In this document: positions 46,620 through 57,332 of the stretch, in pieces
Layout: every line of letters begins with the position of its first letter
Numbering within the stretch: position 1 is the stretch's first letter
Assembly (NCBI RefSeq): GCF_030272615.1
Contig: NC_081412.1
Coordinates: 688,454,083 to 688,518,082 of the forward strand
Source: Cryptomeria japonica
Lineage: Eukaryota; Streptophyta; Pinopsida; Cupressales; Cupressaceae
Reading direction: 5' to 3'
DNA length: 64,000 nucleotides
The notes under the pieces: generated by a model
Database searches by the model: none
The model's input: only the letters and a program-made list of their open reading frames with translations
Told to the model about the DNA's origin: nothing
Translations under genes and position numbers: made by a program

Positions 46620-46880
46620 CATGACACAAACGCACTCAAAAACTGCATAGACGTGCCTGAACAACACAGACGTGCCTGCCTGACACAAACGTGCCTATGC
46701 TCTGCATAGACGCACCTAGTTGACATAGATATGCCTTCTTGGCACAAACGCGCCTAAACAGCACAGATGCGGCCTCATTTGACATAGACGCGGGTCCAGA
46801 CATAGACGTGCCTGGCACAAACGCAGACGCGCCTATCGAACACAGACGCGCCTGGCACCAACGCAGACGCGCCTAAACAT
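46620..46880 (-). repeat. GCGTCTGTG-type repeats in the antisense intron of B
   Basis: On the minus strand about twelve copies of GGCGCGTCTGCGTTTGTGCC-like sequence, including CACGTCTGTGT and GCGTCTATGT variants. Same orientation as the antisense transcript, as the leader copies are to the sense transcript. Confidence 0.85.
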
Positions 46881-47055
46881 TTTTTGACACTTTTTGGACC
46901 CTAGTCTAAGCGCATTTATTACCCTATTCGACATGCATTAATGACAAAATTAAATGCGTCAAAGTACGAGGAGGTTTGGTGGTACTTACCGGCTCTTCTG
47001 CCTCTGCTGGCCTCTGAAATCGGCAAACACGATCGAATCTGTGAGTGAAAGCCAT

Positions 47056-47353
47056 CGCTACTGACTGCTCCTGCTCTATTTTCGCTCTGCAATATGCTCT
47101 TGTGGATGTGTAGATGACAATGAGGATGTATTTTCCCCCGTGGTCTATCTTATAGCCTACCCTAGCCCTCGCATTCATTTCCCGAGTCAGTCTTCGTTAT
47201 CCCGTGACTTTGTCACTTTATCCGGTCAATTCATTCTAGCCTTTCTTTCTTATCGAGAGATTGTCTGCAATCTTTTCAGACATTTTCATCCAATCTCTCG
47301 AGGGGGCATATCATTCCCATTCTGGGGCAACTCTGTATCAGTTCATCTTATCT
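47056..47353. other. Upstream region of antisense gene, B
   Basis: Contains the antisense TATA box and the word CTCGAGGGGGCAT (47297-47309) shared with A. Nothing else recognised. Confidence 0.5.
47149..47154 (-). promoter_or_regulatory. TATA box of antisense PMD gene, B
   Basis: The minus strand reads GGCTATAAGATAG about 95 bases before the ATG at 47055. This leaves room for a 5' UTR of roughly 60-70 bases. Confidence 0.55.
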
Positions 47354-47400
47354 TCTTTGAAACAACGCGACAAGTCGCATTGTCTCAAAGAGGGGCAAAA
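47354..47400 (+). promoter_or_regulatory. Polypurine tract with overlapping hairpin, B
   Basis: The polypurine tract AAAGAGGGGCAAAA is at 47387-47400. 47354-47371 pairs with 47374-47391 as an 18-bp stem with two A-C mismatches and a two-base loop (CGAC-AA-GTCG at the tip). Confidence 0.85.
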
Positions 47401-48180
47401 TGTAGACACCTAAAACTGTCATGTCTAATTAAATAAATATTTTATTTATTTAATTATCTAAGCTTAATTCTTCTATTAATTAAATAAATCTTTATTTATT
47501 TAATTAATTCATTTATCCTCTTCTAGCCTTATTTCTCATTTAAATAAATATATTTATTTATTTAAATTATCATTTTCCTAAATTAAATAAATATTCTTAT
47601 TTATTTAATTATCCTACTTCTTCTATTAATTAAATAAATATTTATTTATTTAATTAATTCATTAGCCTTTTCTACCCATGACACATGTCATTCATCTCTT
47701 AATTCATACACCACCTACCCCTCTCATTATTTTATTATTTCTTTTACCTACCCTCTAATCATAGCTGACCTCCTTTTACACCTCTCAATCTTATCCCTCC
47801 ATTTCATATAGTGTCTTCTATATAAGGAGATGCTTCCTTCATTATCAAACCCTAATGACCTAATAAGCTAACTACTTGATCAATTGACTACACTACGATC
47901 CTACTTGCAACCACATTCCGTTCTTTGTTGAGCTCTTGTGCACATAAAAATCTGAGAGCAAATATATCAAGCAAGATCAATGGAGATAGGAAGAATGGAG
48001 ATCAAAACCCTACAAGACATGTGATGGTATGATCTTTGTGATTTCATTTGATTTGCATTGTCTTAGGTAATCTTCATATGTTATGGTGGATCTTTGTTGA
48101 TTGTTAGGCTAGGGTTTTGTGGTTGAATTCATTTAGCCTTTCAATATTGTTATTATTGTTATCCATTTTCACCATATACA
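47401..48180 (+). repeat. 3' LTR of B
   Basis: 780 bp; TATATAAGG at 47819. It differs from the 5' LTR by a 19-bp AATTAAATAAAT-type insertion near 47427 and about a dozen substitutions. Confidence 0.95.
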
Positions 48181-48185
48181 CCTCC
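48181..48185. repeat. Target site duplication of B, right copy
   Basis: CCTCC, identical to 32066-32070. Confidence 0.92.
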
Positions 48186-49600
48186 AACTACGCGACAAGT
48201 TCGCAAACGTGGTAGAGGCCCTAGGCATGAATGCATGACACGCAAAGAGGTCGATAGGGAGGAATTGGTTCCAGAAGTGAACCCAGAAGCTCCTCTCGAA
48301 TGACCAGTTGACCTGAACTGAGACATCTTGGTAGCTCTACAGAACCTGATTGGCATAGTTCAGGATAGGCTTCCGGTAGTAGATCATAATGTTGAGAACC
48401 AGGACTCAGGAAGCCGTAGAACAGTAGAACAGGAACGGAGTAGGAGTCCACCTCCTAATCCCATAGAGAGTCAGGCTGGACATGAGCCCGAATCCGTTCA
48501 CCTACTAGCACCACCTCCAGTCGTAGCACCAATGTATTATGAGAGGGCACGTCGGGATCCAGGGGATCTAATCAGAGAGGTTATGCATCTTCAGCCACCA
48601 TCTTTTGGGGGATCTACCGATGGGGTAGAAGTAGAGGCATGGCTTTTGAGCCTAGATAGGTGCTTTGCATTGCTCTCTTATGAGAGCAATCTAAAAGCAC
48701 GTGCAGCGGTCCACCTATTGCAAGGAATAGCCTCCACATGGTGGAGACAGGAAGAGTATAAGTGTGGCTTAGTGATAGATACTCTCACTTGGGAGATTTT
48801 CATAGAGAGATTCAGGGAGAGGTACTTATCAGAGCATTACAGACAGCGTAGGGTGGATGAGTTACATGACCTCCAACAGAAGGGTCTTTCAATGACCCAG
48901 TACGAGAACAAGTTCTTTGAACTCTTACCGTATGTAGACTACCTGAAAGACGAGAAGCTTCTCGTCAACCGATTTATCAGAGGGTTGAATTCCGGCATAG
49001 CAAGACCGGTGAGGATGGCCACTCCAGGGAGCCTTTGGGTTGTCGTGGAGAAGGCTTTAATAGCAAAGGAGATTCAGGTCAGACCCTAGGACTCGAGGGA
49101 TCAGTTCCAGAACCATAACCCTACACCCCAGAATTACGGGTTTCAGAAACCCCATTGGAAGGGTAACAATAGACACACATCGAGTTCTCCAAACCCCCTC
49201 CTCCGCAGCAATCATAGAAAAACTAGAGGCAAAGGCCTCCGCATAGTCAGTAGGGCGCGAAGCCCAAGCAGTGGTAGTCACAGGGTTAGAGGTGAGATCA
49301 GAGATCTCAGGCCCTTACACACCTTCGGCGAGGACTCAACAGTCCTCCAAGGGTGGGTAAAGTGGTTCTAGCAGGACAGGGGGACAGTCTTTCTTCAAAC
49401 CACAAGGAGTGAAGTTTCAGGCACGTGGCGCTTGCTTCACATGTGGAGCCATGGAACACATGGCGAGAGACTGTCCTCAAGGTCAGATGGCAGGCAGTCA
49501 GAGGATGGCAGCATCAGAGCCGACAGTTTGGGATATGGGCAAGTCCCATAGGGTCTTCGTAGCGGTTGACAACCGCTAGGAAGAGCATCAGGCCACGGTT
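48186..49600 (+). pseudogene. Gag of C
   Basis: Continues from ATG 32063 in the same frame. The basic N-terminus is followed by TGA codons at 48301 and 48319, then an open frame 48328-49089. The retrotransposon Gag core has HLQPPSFGGSTDGVEVEAWL, LLQGIASTWWRQEE, FRERYLSEHYR and NRFIRGLNSGIARPVR. The later part is Gln/Ser-rich with stops and a frameshift. A classic knuckle CFTCGAMEHMARDC (about 49432-49473) binds RNA. The core and CCHC arrangement are those of plant chromoviruses, unlike the CX2HX4HX4C knuckle of B, D and E1. Confidence 0.88.
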
Positions 49601-49615
49601 ATTGAGGTTGCAGGT

Positions 49616-49969
49616 ATGATCAGAGGTAGCAGTGTATCTATATTATTTGATTCAGGAGCTACTGACTCTTTTATATCTCCATTGGTTGTGGAGGGTTGTG
49701 GGCTAGTGGTAATTAGACAAGAGGTTAGTTGGGAAGTGGAGTTAGCTTCAGGGGCTAGAGTGTTAGTGGAATCAGAGGTTAGGGGATGTCAGCTTCAGAT
49801 TGGTAATAATACCACCCTAGTAGATCTTAGAGTTACACCACTCAGATTATATGGCATCGTACTTTGCATGGATTGGCTTTATGCCCATAGAGCCAAGATG
49901 GATTGTCACCTGAAAAGGATTGAGTGTGAGGATGATCATGGTTCTCCCATAGTAATCACTGGAATTTAG
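49616..49969 (+). pseudogene. Aspartic protease of C
   Basis: VSILFDSGATDSFIS gives an intact DSGA catalytic motif near residue 11 of this segment. The distal part IVLCMDWLYAHRAKMDC matches the usual G-M-D-W-L box with Gly to Cys. It cuts the polyprotein. The frame is open for 117 codons and ends at a TAG (49967) followed by more polyprotein in frame. Confidence 0.88.
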
Positions 49970-49975
49970 AGATCC

Positions 49976-51539
49976 GTGTCTCTTCGTATAATATCCGCCA
50001 TGCAGCTTAAGCGAAGCATGCGAAAGGGATGCCAGTTATTTGCCATCACCATTAGTGATAGAGAAGAAGAAGAAGAAGAAAAGGAACCATCTATTGATGA
50101 CCATCCTATCCTTAAGGGACTTTCAAACATATTTCCTTTAGAGTTACCTGGTATGCCGCCCCCTAGAGAGATTGATTTTCATATAGACCTTGTTCTAGGA
50201 GTCGAACCAGTTTCTAGAGCACCATATAGGATGACCACAAATGAGCTTAATGAGCTCAAGATGTAGCTTGAGGAACTCCTAGAGAAAGGCCACATTTGTC
50301 CTAGTGTATCCCCTTGGGGTGCACCAGTCATCTTCATGAAGAAGAAAGATGGATCTCTCTGATTATGCATGGATTACCGTCAGTTGAACAAAGTAACCAT
50401 CAAGAACCGATACCCGTTGCCCAGGATCAACGATTTATTTGACCAACTTCAGGGTGCCAAAGTATTTTCCAAGATTGATCTAAAGTCAGGGTACCATCAG
50501 TTGAGGATAGTGGATAGCGATATCCACAAGACCGCGTTTCGCACTAGATATGGCCACTATGAGTTCACCATGGTCCCATTCAGTCTTATGAATGCCCCAG
50601 CTATTTTCATGAGTCTCATGAATGGAGTATTCCACACATTCCTTGACCATTTTGTGATTGTGTTTCTCGACGACATATTGATATATTCATGGAATGAGGA
50701 GGAGCATGAGGAGCACCTAAGATAGGTTTTGCAGTGTTTGAGGGATAATCAGTTGTATGGCAGTTTGTCAACGTGTGCTTTCTTTAGAATAGAGGTCAAG
50801 TACCTTGGTCATGTTATATCCAGTGATGGGATCTTGGTAGACCCATCAAAGATCAGAGCCATTATGGATTGGCCAGCGCCAACCAGTGTGACAGAGGTCA
50901 GGAGCTTCATGGGCTTAGCAGGTTACTATCGACATTTTGTTGAGGGATTCTCTAGAGTCGCTCATCCTATTACTTCTCTTCAGCGTAAAGGGAAGAAATT
51001 TGAGTGGACAGAGAAGTGCGAGAAGGCCTTTCAGGAACTTAAAAAGGCACTTACTACCACACCTATCCTCTTCAGCTGATTTCATGGTTTGCACAGATGC
51101 TTCCCTAGAGGGTTTAGGAGCAGTCCTTATGCAGGATGGCAGAGCTATAGCTTTTGAGTCTAGGAAACTCAAGACTCATGAGTTTAATTACCCTACTCAT
51201 GACCTTGAGCTTGTAGCAGTAGTGCATGCACTTGTGAAGTGGAGACATTTCCTTTTGGGTCATCATTTTGAGTTGCACTCAGACCATCAGAGCCTTCAGT
51301 ACATATTCACTCAGCCGAATCTTAATGCACGTCAGAGGAGATGGATGGAATTCTTATGCGAATATGATTTTGACGTTCACTACATCAAGGGGAAAGAAAA
51401 CATAGTTGCAGATGCTTTGAGTAGGAGACGTCACGAGGTATACACCATATCTATGGGCACAAATTTGAGAGATCGGATAATGCAGCAGTTGCCAGAAGAC
51501 GGATGGTATTTAGAGGTTTGCCAGGCTATACGATCTTAG
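49976..51539 (+). pseudogene. Reverse transcriptase and RNase H of C
   Basis: Reverse transcriptase starts after an acidic linker: [59 protein letters not shown] and catalytic FLDD (about 50665-50675). It continues with [12 protein letters not shown] and [11 protein letters not shown]. RNase H follows with CTDASLEGLG, YPTHDLELVAVVHALKWRH-like and SDHQSLQYI, ending KGKENIVADALSRR. Stops at 50264 (TAG), 50358 (TGA) and 50723 (TAG), and a frameshift near 51077, break it. There is one RNase H only, as expected for a chromovirus. Confidence 0.92.
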
Positions 51540-52911
51540 AAAACTTTAGAAGGGAAATATGTGGATTATTCCTTAGAGTCTGATGGATTATTACGCCATA
51601 GAGGGCGCATCTATGTACCTTCTTCCGGGGGATTGTGGGAGTTCATTATCACAGAGGCTCATAGAGCTCTTTATGCAGTACATCCCAGGGTTAAGAAGAT
51701 GCATGCAGACTTGAGGGAATTGTACCATTGGCCAGGAATGCGGTAGCTTATTACAGAGTTGGTAGCCCGATGCCTTGAGTGTCAAAGAGTCAAGGCAGAG
51801 CACCACCATCCAGGTGGGTTGCTCCAATCTCATGCTATACCAGAGTGGAAGTGGGATACTATATCCATGGATTTCATCATTGGTCTCCATATGTCATCTC
51901 GTCGCCATGATGCCATCTTGGTGATGGTTGATAAGTTGACCAAAGTGGCCCACTTTTCACCAGTTTGTACCACCTTCATAGCACCAGCAGTAGCACAGGT
52001 GTTTTTGCGAGACATTGTCAGACTTCATGGCATTCCATGCAAGATCTTTTCCGATAGGGATTCCCTCTTCACTTCTTCCTTTTGGAAGGCATTATAGGCA
52101 GCTATGGGTACCAAGCTCAATTTCAGTACAGCCTATCATCCGAAAATGGATGGTCAGACACAAAGAGTTAATAAGGTGTTAGAGTATATGCTTCGCATGT
52201 ACGTCATGGATCACTAGACCAGATGGGAAGAGTACCTTCCCTTGGTGGAGTTTGCCTATAACAATGGGCATCACACATCTTTGGGTATGCCACCCTATCA
52301 GGCATTATATGGCAGACCCTGTAGGACACCGTTGAGTTGGGACCGCATAGAGGACAGAGTTGCTATTGGTCCTAAGATAGTTCAGGATATGGAGCAGTAG
52401 GTGGATTTGATTAGGTAGCGTCTTAGAGAGGCACAGGATAGACAGAAGAAATATGCAGATGCGAAGAGGATAGATCGTAGCTACTTGGTTGGAGACAGAG
52501 TCTTCTTGAGAGTGCGACCGCATAAGAGTCCAATCCATTATGGAAAGGGTTCTAAGCTCGCACCTCAATTTGTAGGACCATTTGAGATCCTTGAGAGGAT
52601 AGGACTAGTTGCTTATCGTTTAGCATTGCCACCTAGCCTGTCGCGCATCCACGATGTGTTTCATGTTTCAGTTTTGAGGAAGTATATCTATGATGAGTCT
52701 CATATTGTAGATTGGGATTCCTTGCAGGTGGAGTCGGACAGGCAGCTAACTTTGGAGCCCATTCGCATTTTGGCACGCCAGACGCTAGGCCTTCAAGGTC
52801 GACAGCTGGACCAGGTTAGGGTCTAGTGGGATTGCTATGATGAGGTTATAGCCTCATGGGAGGATGCAGCACGTATGAGATCACAGTACCCCCACCTTTT
52901 TTATGAACTCT
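51540..52911 (+). pseudogene. Integrase with chromodomain-like end of C
   Basis: Zinc domain HRALYAVHPRVKKMH...CLECQRVK. Core: first Asp in TISMDFI (about 51870), second in SDRDSLF (about 52060). The third catalytic residue is lost: the usual GQSER box reads GQTQR (about 52156), Glu to Gln. TGRP-like YQALYGRPCRTP and the SRIHDVFHVSVLRKY box follow. The end, EPIRILARQTLGL...VRV(stop)WDCYDEVIASWEDAARM, then YPHLF, resembles the chromodomain that steers chromovirus integration to heterochromatin. Several TAG codons (51744, 52095, 52216, 52398, 52416, 52824) interrupt it. Confidence 0.9.
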
Positions 52912-52929
52912 AGGAGGAAGTTCATGCCC

Positions 52930-52941
52930 AGAGGGGGAGGG
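52930..52941 (+). other. Polypurine tract of C
   Basis: AGAGGGGGAGGG directly before the 3' LTR start TGTGAGACC at 52942. Confidence 0.9.
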
Positions 52942-55679
52942 TGTGAGACCCTACCCCGACTCATCCTGACATTTTCTGTTATTTTCATATTGAGACTATT
53001 ATGGATGCTTTATTTTATGCATTATGGATTTAGAACTTATATGATTCCATGATTTGGATCACATTGACGTATATTGATGCTTCATGTTATGCATTATGAT
53101 TATGAAACTTTATATGTTGATAGAATAGAATTCTTTTGAAATGATGTATGTTAATATTGGATTTGCAGGACTTCATTTTTTATGATAGAAATAGGATGCT
53201 TATTATATGAATGGTTCAATTTTGAGGAGTATGATAATTACTTATGTGGAATCGAATTTAAATGAATGGGATATTGAATTATTATTGTCAAATGTATGAG
53301 TGTTTTATGTGCAATGAAATCCATGTGTTTAATTATATATATAATTGTGATTATTTGGAATTACTAATGTGTTAATTGAGATGCACAGGAAAATTATCCA
53401 TGTGACCATGGAAATAATATGGAGAACCAAACCTAGACCAATGTACATTTGTTAAGCTAGGGGTTGTCTATTTGGAGAGACAACACCCCATTTGTATTGT
53501 ATTTTATTTGTGAAAGTAAATGATGCATGTGTATTAATTTGATTTTATTTAATTGTGTAAACCTACAAGAGACAAATTCCATGTGTGATTTTTATATTGT
53601 ATTTTATTGTGTCACTTGACACATGTGCTGATTAGTGTCATTGATTTTGACTTGTCTCTTGGAGGGAGTTTTGTTTCTACCAAAGCCATTCAAACACATG
53701 AGTGTGCTCCCAAATTTGTCTTGGGTAGGGAGTCTTAGGAGTGGTCAACTCAGGTTTGACCCGTAGGTTAACTTCAGTTGGGTTTCTAAGGGGTCAAATG
53801 GACTCCTAGGGTCAGTTTTAAGGCTTTTCCAAAGGTCCAAAGGGTATACCTATGGGTTAGGGGTATTTTTAAATATGTGACTACTCCCATGTGACTGTTT
53901 AGTCACCTCAAAAAGTGGTTTTCCCAAGCTGAGCGAAAATTCAACTTAGAAGGTTCCTCCTAGGATAGACAACCTTCCCTTTTGATGTCAAACTCTCTTT
54001 CCCATCCTCTCTCACCTTTTCCCTTTCTAGTTTTAGCAACATGTAAGAGATTGGGAAGAGAAACCAATGGGAACTCTCACCTTACCCAAGGGGTTGGGAA
54101 GTGTGAGAGAGGCCTTCTTAGGCAAGGATTAGGGACTTAGTGAGTAAACACCCACTCTCCATTGTTGGAGATAATGCATTTTTTTTTGAAAATTAGTTGT
54201 AGGATAGAATTTTTGGTGAAGTATTGGTGAAGAGTTTGTGTGGATTTGGGCTACTCATCCCCAACTAAGTCTATCATACCTATTGGCAGATAAGGTTGGT
54301 TTTACTTCCTTTTAGTTATGTTGTTTATGTTGTTTTGAAAGAAAGAAATGCTTGTATGAGGAGATGTGTGTATGTAAATTGTTTGTAGGAGAAAAATGTA
54401 AATTTTCTTTTCCTTGTTCTTTGTTTATGTGTTCTTGTTTTGGGAGTGTCCAAGGCCTCCTACTCTTGGGAGAGTAAGATGGTCTTGGGGTGGAAGAAGT
54501 ATGACAGCCTTGGGTGAGAGGCTCTCCTTATGGAGAGTGATCTCAAGTGTGTCATTTATGACCCTTGCTACATAGCCTTGTGTATGCATTTGGGGGTCAT
54601 TAGGGGAGAAAATATGTCTTTTATGCCTTTGGGGGGCATAAGGGAGTGGAGATGAATTTGTTGTATTTTATTTTGCCATGAGGTGGCTTGAGTTGTATTA
54701 TGCTTGCAGTCTCCCCAATGGTATTTAGTCCACTTCCACCCGTGGAAAGTTCATCACAAGTTGTGGTGAGAGTGTAGCTTGGGATGGGAAAATGCATGTT
54801 GAGTGGTTGCCCTTTGTTGTTGTGTTGTTTGTTTGTTTGTGACCCATCTAGTGTTTGGTTCTCCAAGCTCGGGGGTGGCTTCTAGTAAGCCTAGGCTGGG
54901 AGGTGAGCACTCCATGGTCAAGTTGTATTTTTATTGCAGGTTGCTTGGGATGGAAAGAAAAGATGAAGAGATTTGTTGTTGTTTAAGAGTTGTAGAAAAG
55001 TTTCAATAAAAAAAAAAAATGTATTTATAGGTAGCAACAAAAAAAAAAGAGCCATTGTTGTATTTACTTTCCAAAAGAAAAGGAGTGTATGTATTTATTC
55101 ATAGTCCTATGGAAGGAAAATTCTAGTTGGGGTTTCAAACCCATTTGTAACAATATTTATTTTAATATGTTTAAAGGAATGCATTTCTTCAATTTGGTTA
55201 GTTTACACAAAAGGGAAACATGTCTATATTTGGGGATTAAATTCCTATTGCTATTGAAAATAATATATGTTCATTTATGTTTATTTATGCTGCTGCAAAT
55301 AAATTAAATTTGTTATTTGTTCTTTCATTTAAAGCAGAAAATTAAATCTTATAGTAATAGCCTATTTAAAAAAAAAAAAGGATTAGCATCTAGATATAGT
55401 TTTATGATTATACCAGAAAAGATTACATTTAAGTTGTTGTTTATATGCATTTAAAATGTTAGTTACAGAATATAAAATACTTTTCTTTTTATGCCTTTTA
55501 GAAAAAGAAAAAAAAAAAAAAAAAAGAATATCTATTTTTCCACTATCATCATGCTGTAAATGATCATGTTAATTTTCACATGTAAAAATAAATTAAACAG
55601 GAAGGAAACTTAAAGTTTGGCTATGAGTGTTATTGAGATTTTATATGAACCTTTATTTATATGTAAATATATATTAACA

Positions 55680-55756
<77 letters not shown>

Positions 55757-55898
55757 ACTATTCATGTTGAAAAAAAAAAACCTTATTTAAATAAAATAGA
55801 ATAAAACAGAGCTATATATATATATATATATATAAATGTTAAATGTTTTTTTTTTCTTTTTAAAAAATACAAATAAAGAAAGAGAGAGGGTCGAGACC

Positions 55899-56240
55899 GT
55901 GGGCGGCGACATCCACAACCTGTGGGAGAGTCGCAGCTATGGACTTCCACAGTCTGCAGGTCACCACAACTGTGGGCGGCGACGTCCATAGTCTGCGGGT
56001 CACCACAACTATGGGCGGCGACGTCCACAGTCTGCGAGTCACCGCAGCTGTGGGCGGCGACGTCCACAGTCTGCGGAAGCGCCGCAGCTGTGGGCGGCGT
56101 CGTCCACAGTTTGCGGGTCACCACAGCTGTGGGCGGCGACATCCACAGTCTGCGGGAGCGCCGCAGTCGTGGGTGGTATCGTCCATAGTCTGTGAAAGCA
56201 CCATAGCCGTGGGCAGAGCTGTCCACAGCTTGCGAGTGTA
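55899..56240. repeat. GC-rich 39-bp minisatellite, C 3' LTR
   Basis: About eight to nine units GTGGGCGGCGACGTCCACAG plus TCTGCGGGTCACCACAACT. One or two more units than the 5' LTR, and the first units differ in arrangement. Confidence 0.9.
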
Positions 56241-56669
56241 CCGCTCCCCTCCTCCACGGACCGTTTGGCTTGGCCCTACGCGAAACTCCAAACCCCCACC
56301 GTGGCATTAAAAAAATAAGCGTCACCATCCATGGCCGCCGCTTCTCCACGCCTGCACACACACACTAAAAAAAAAAAAAAAGATGGAAATTACACACACA
56401 AAAAAAAAAGAGTTATCACACACATGCCCTAACCCTTATTTCGGGTTAGGGCAAACACACATGGGTTTTAAAAGAAAATGTGTGTGGGATATGAGTTTAA
56501 AAGAGGTTAGGGTTATCATAGGGATTTTTAGAATTTTCTTTTAAAAAGGTAAATTAATAAAACGAAAAGAGGACCACCTCTTAATCCCTTGATTATACTT
56601 ATAAATATATATTTAAATATGTGTGTGTGTGTGTGGGTAGAAGTACATTTTTACATTTCCTCCATATCC

Positions 56670-56673
<4 letters not shown>

Positions 56674-56754
<81 letters not shown>
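56674..56754. repeat. (TA)n block present only in the 3' LTR of C
   Basis: Alternating TA of about 80 bp, preceded by a GTGTGTGTGTGTG run and a TTTACATTTCCTCC segment. The 5' LTR has only the (GT)n run here. Confidence 0.9.
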
Positions 56755-56758
<4 letters not shown>

Positions 56759-57327
56759 GTATGTAGAATTTTATATTTATTTGGAACCAAATAGTTTAAA
56801 TGCAAATTATTTATAACCACTTCCAAATATTATAGGAGTGATGAAGCATTTTAATAAGAAGTTTTAAATTTAAACTCTTGGGAGGATAAATATTAGGGAA
56901 TTAAAATGAACTATGTATGTCAAGTTGGCCCATTTTCAAATTCTAAATTATGAGGTATTTTAATTAATTGAAAATTGTGTTTAATAGATTTACTTAAATC
57001 TAAGAGCTAGGACAAATTTATTTAGACCCTAGGTAATTAAAGAACTATAAGAGATTATTAATATCCCCTATCAATTAATGTTGAGATTATTTGCTAAGTA
57101 AGTTTAATTATTTATTAATTTAAGATAATTTTAATTCTGTTGGAGAATTATAATCGCGCTTTTAACTTAGATGGTTTTTCACCAAATTGGTGTAGTTATT
57201 GAAATCACTCAAAACATAGTTAAGACTAAACTAGTTTTGCATTATTTTAATTAGGTTAGTTGTATTAGGTTAAGTATTTTTTTAAAAAAAAATTATTCCA
57301 TTTGTGCCCAAAAGTTTGGGCATGACA

Positions 57328-57332
57328 CTTAT
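57328..57332. repeat. Target site duplication of C, right copy
   Basis: CTTAT, identical to 8151-8155; D gag continues at 57333. Confidence 0.92.

Larger units (their letters stand above)
44192..47055 (-). pseudogene. Antisense plant mobile domain gene of B, two exons
   Basis: Exon 1 is 47055-46990, 22 codons starting MAFTHRF, with donor CCG/GTAAGT. The intron 46989-46125 has a CTGAC branch-like word and acceptor CTGCAG. Exon 2 starts at 46124 in phase 0. The plant mobile domain covers 46110-45414 (ERWHSETCTFHLPMGEMTV, TLEDVYRILRVPIDGE, GLAVGWGGALE, YAWGPCVLAHLYYE) and is open for over 230 codons. Then come an acidic/Gly-Asp tract with an Arg run (about 45010-44905), a Glu/Arg-rich coiled coil (44669-44397) and, after a frameshift near 44400, an Arg/Ser-rich tail to 44192. 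Four or five in-frame stops lie after 45414. Known PMD proteins are nuclear; the role inside an element is not known. Confidence 0.85.
32071..48180 (+). mobile_element. B: complete Tat-lineage retrotransposon with antisense PMD gene
   Basis: 16.1 kb with both LTRs, primer site, polypurine tract and 5-bp target duplication. Sense order: gag, protease, G-patch-like block, reverse transcriptase, RNase H, second RNase H, integrase. The second RNase H places it in the Tat lineage. The 3' half (42568-47400) is non-coding in sense but carries a spliced antisense PMD gene. The two LTRs differ at roughly a dozen sites plus one 19-bp indel by eye, so it is younger than C or D, yet gag-pol already has about nine stops and one frameshift. 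Confidence 0.93.
8156..57327 (+). mobile_element. C: Tekay/Del-like chromovirus with two nested insertions
   Basis: The 5' LTR of C is split (8156-8649 and 27898-31887). The initiator-Met primer site is at 31891, the gag ATG at 32063, the coding region resumes at 48186 after element B, the polypurine tract is near 52931 and the 3' LTR is 52942-57327. Gag CX2CX4HX4C knuckle, DSGA protease, reverse transcriptase, one RNase H, integrase and a terminal chromodomain-like segment, together with LTRs over 4 kb, fit the Tekay/Del group of chromoviruses. The element now spans about 49 kb because of B and the A complex. Coding parts carry many stops. Confidence 0.9.
52942..57327 (+). repeat. 3' LTR of C
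   Basis: 4386 bp, TGTGAGACCC to GGGCATGACA. Near-identical to the pieces of the 5' LTR, with differences mainly in tandem arrays. It holds a GC-rich minisatellite (55899-56240), (TA)n at 55683-55754 and a second (TA)n block at 56674-56754 that the 5' LTR lacks. No gene is supported inside; small open frames repeat in both LTRs only because the LTRs are copies. Confidence 0.95.

Noticed and set aside
55783-56361. 192-codon minus-strand frame and overlapping plus-strand frames over the GC-rich array
   Set aside because: Produced by a tandem repeat whose 39-bp unit is a multiple of three, which keeps frames open on both strands.
56589-56826. Open frames of alternating Tyr-Ile on both strands
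   Set aside because: Translation of a (TA)n microsatellite.
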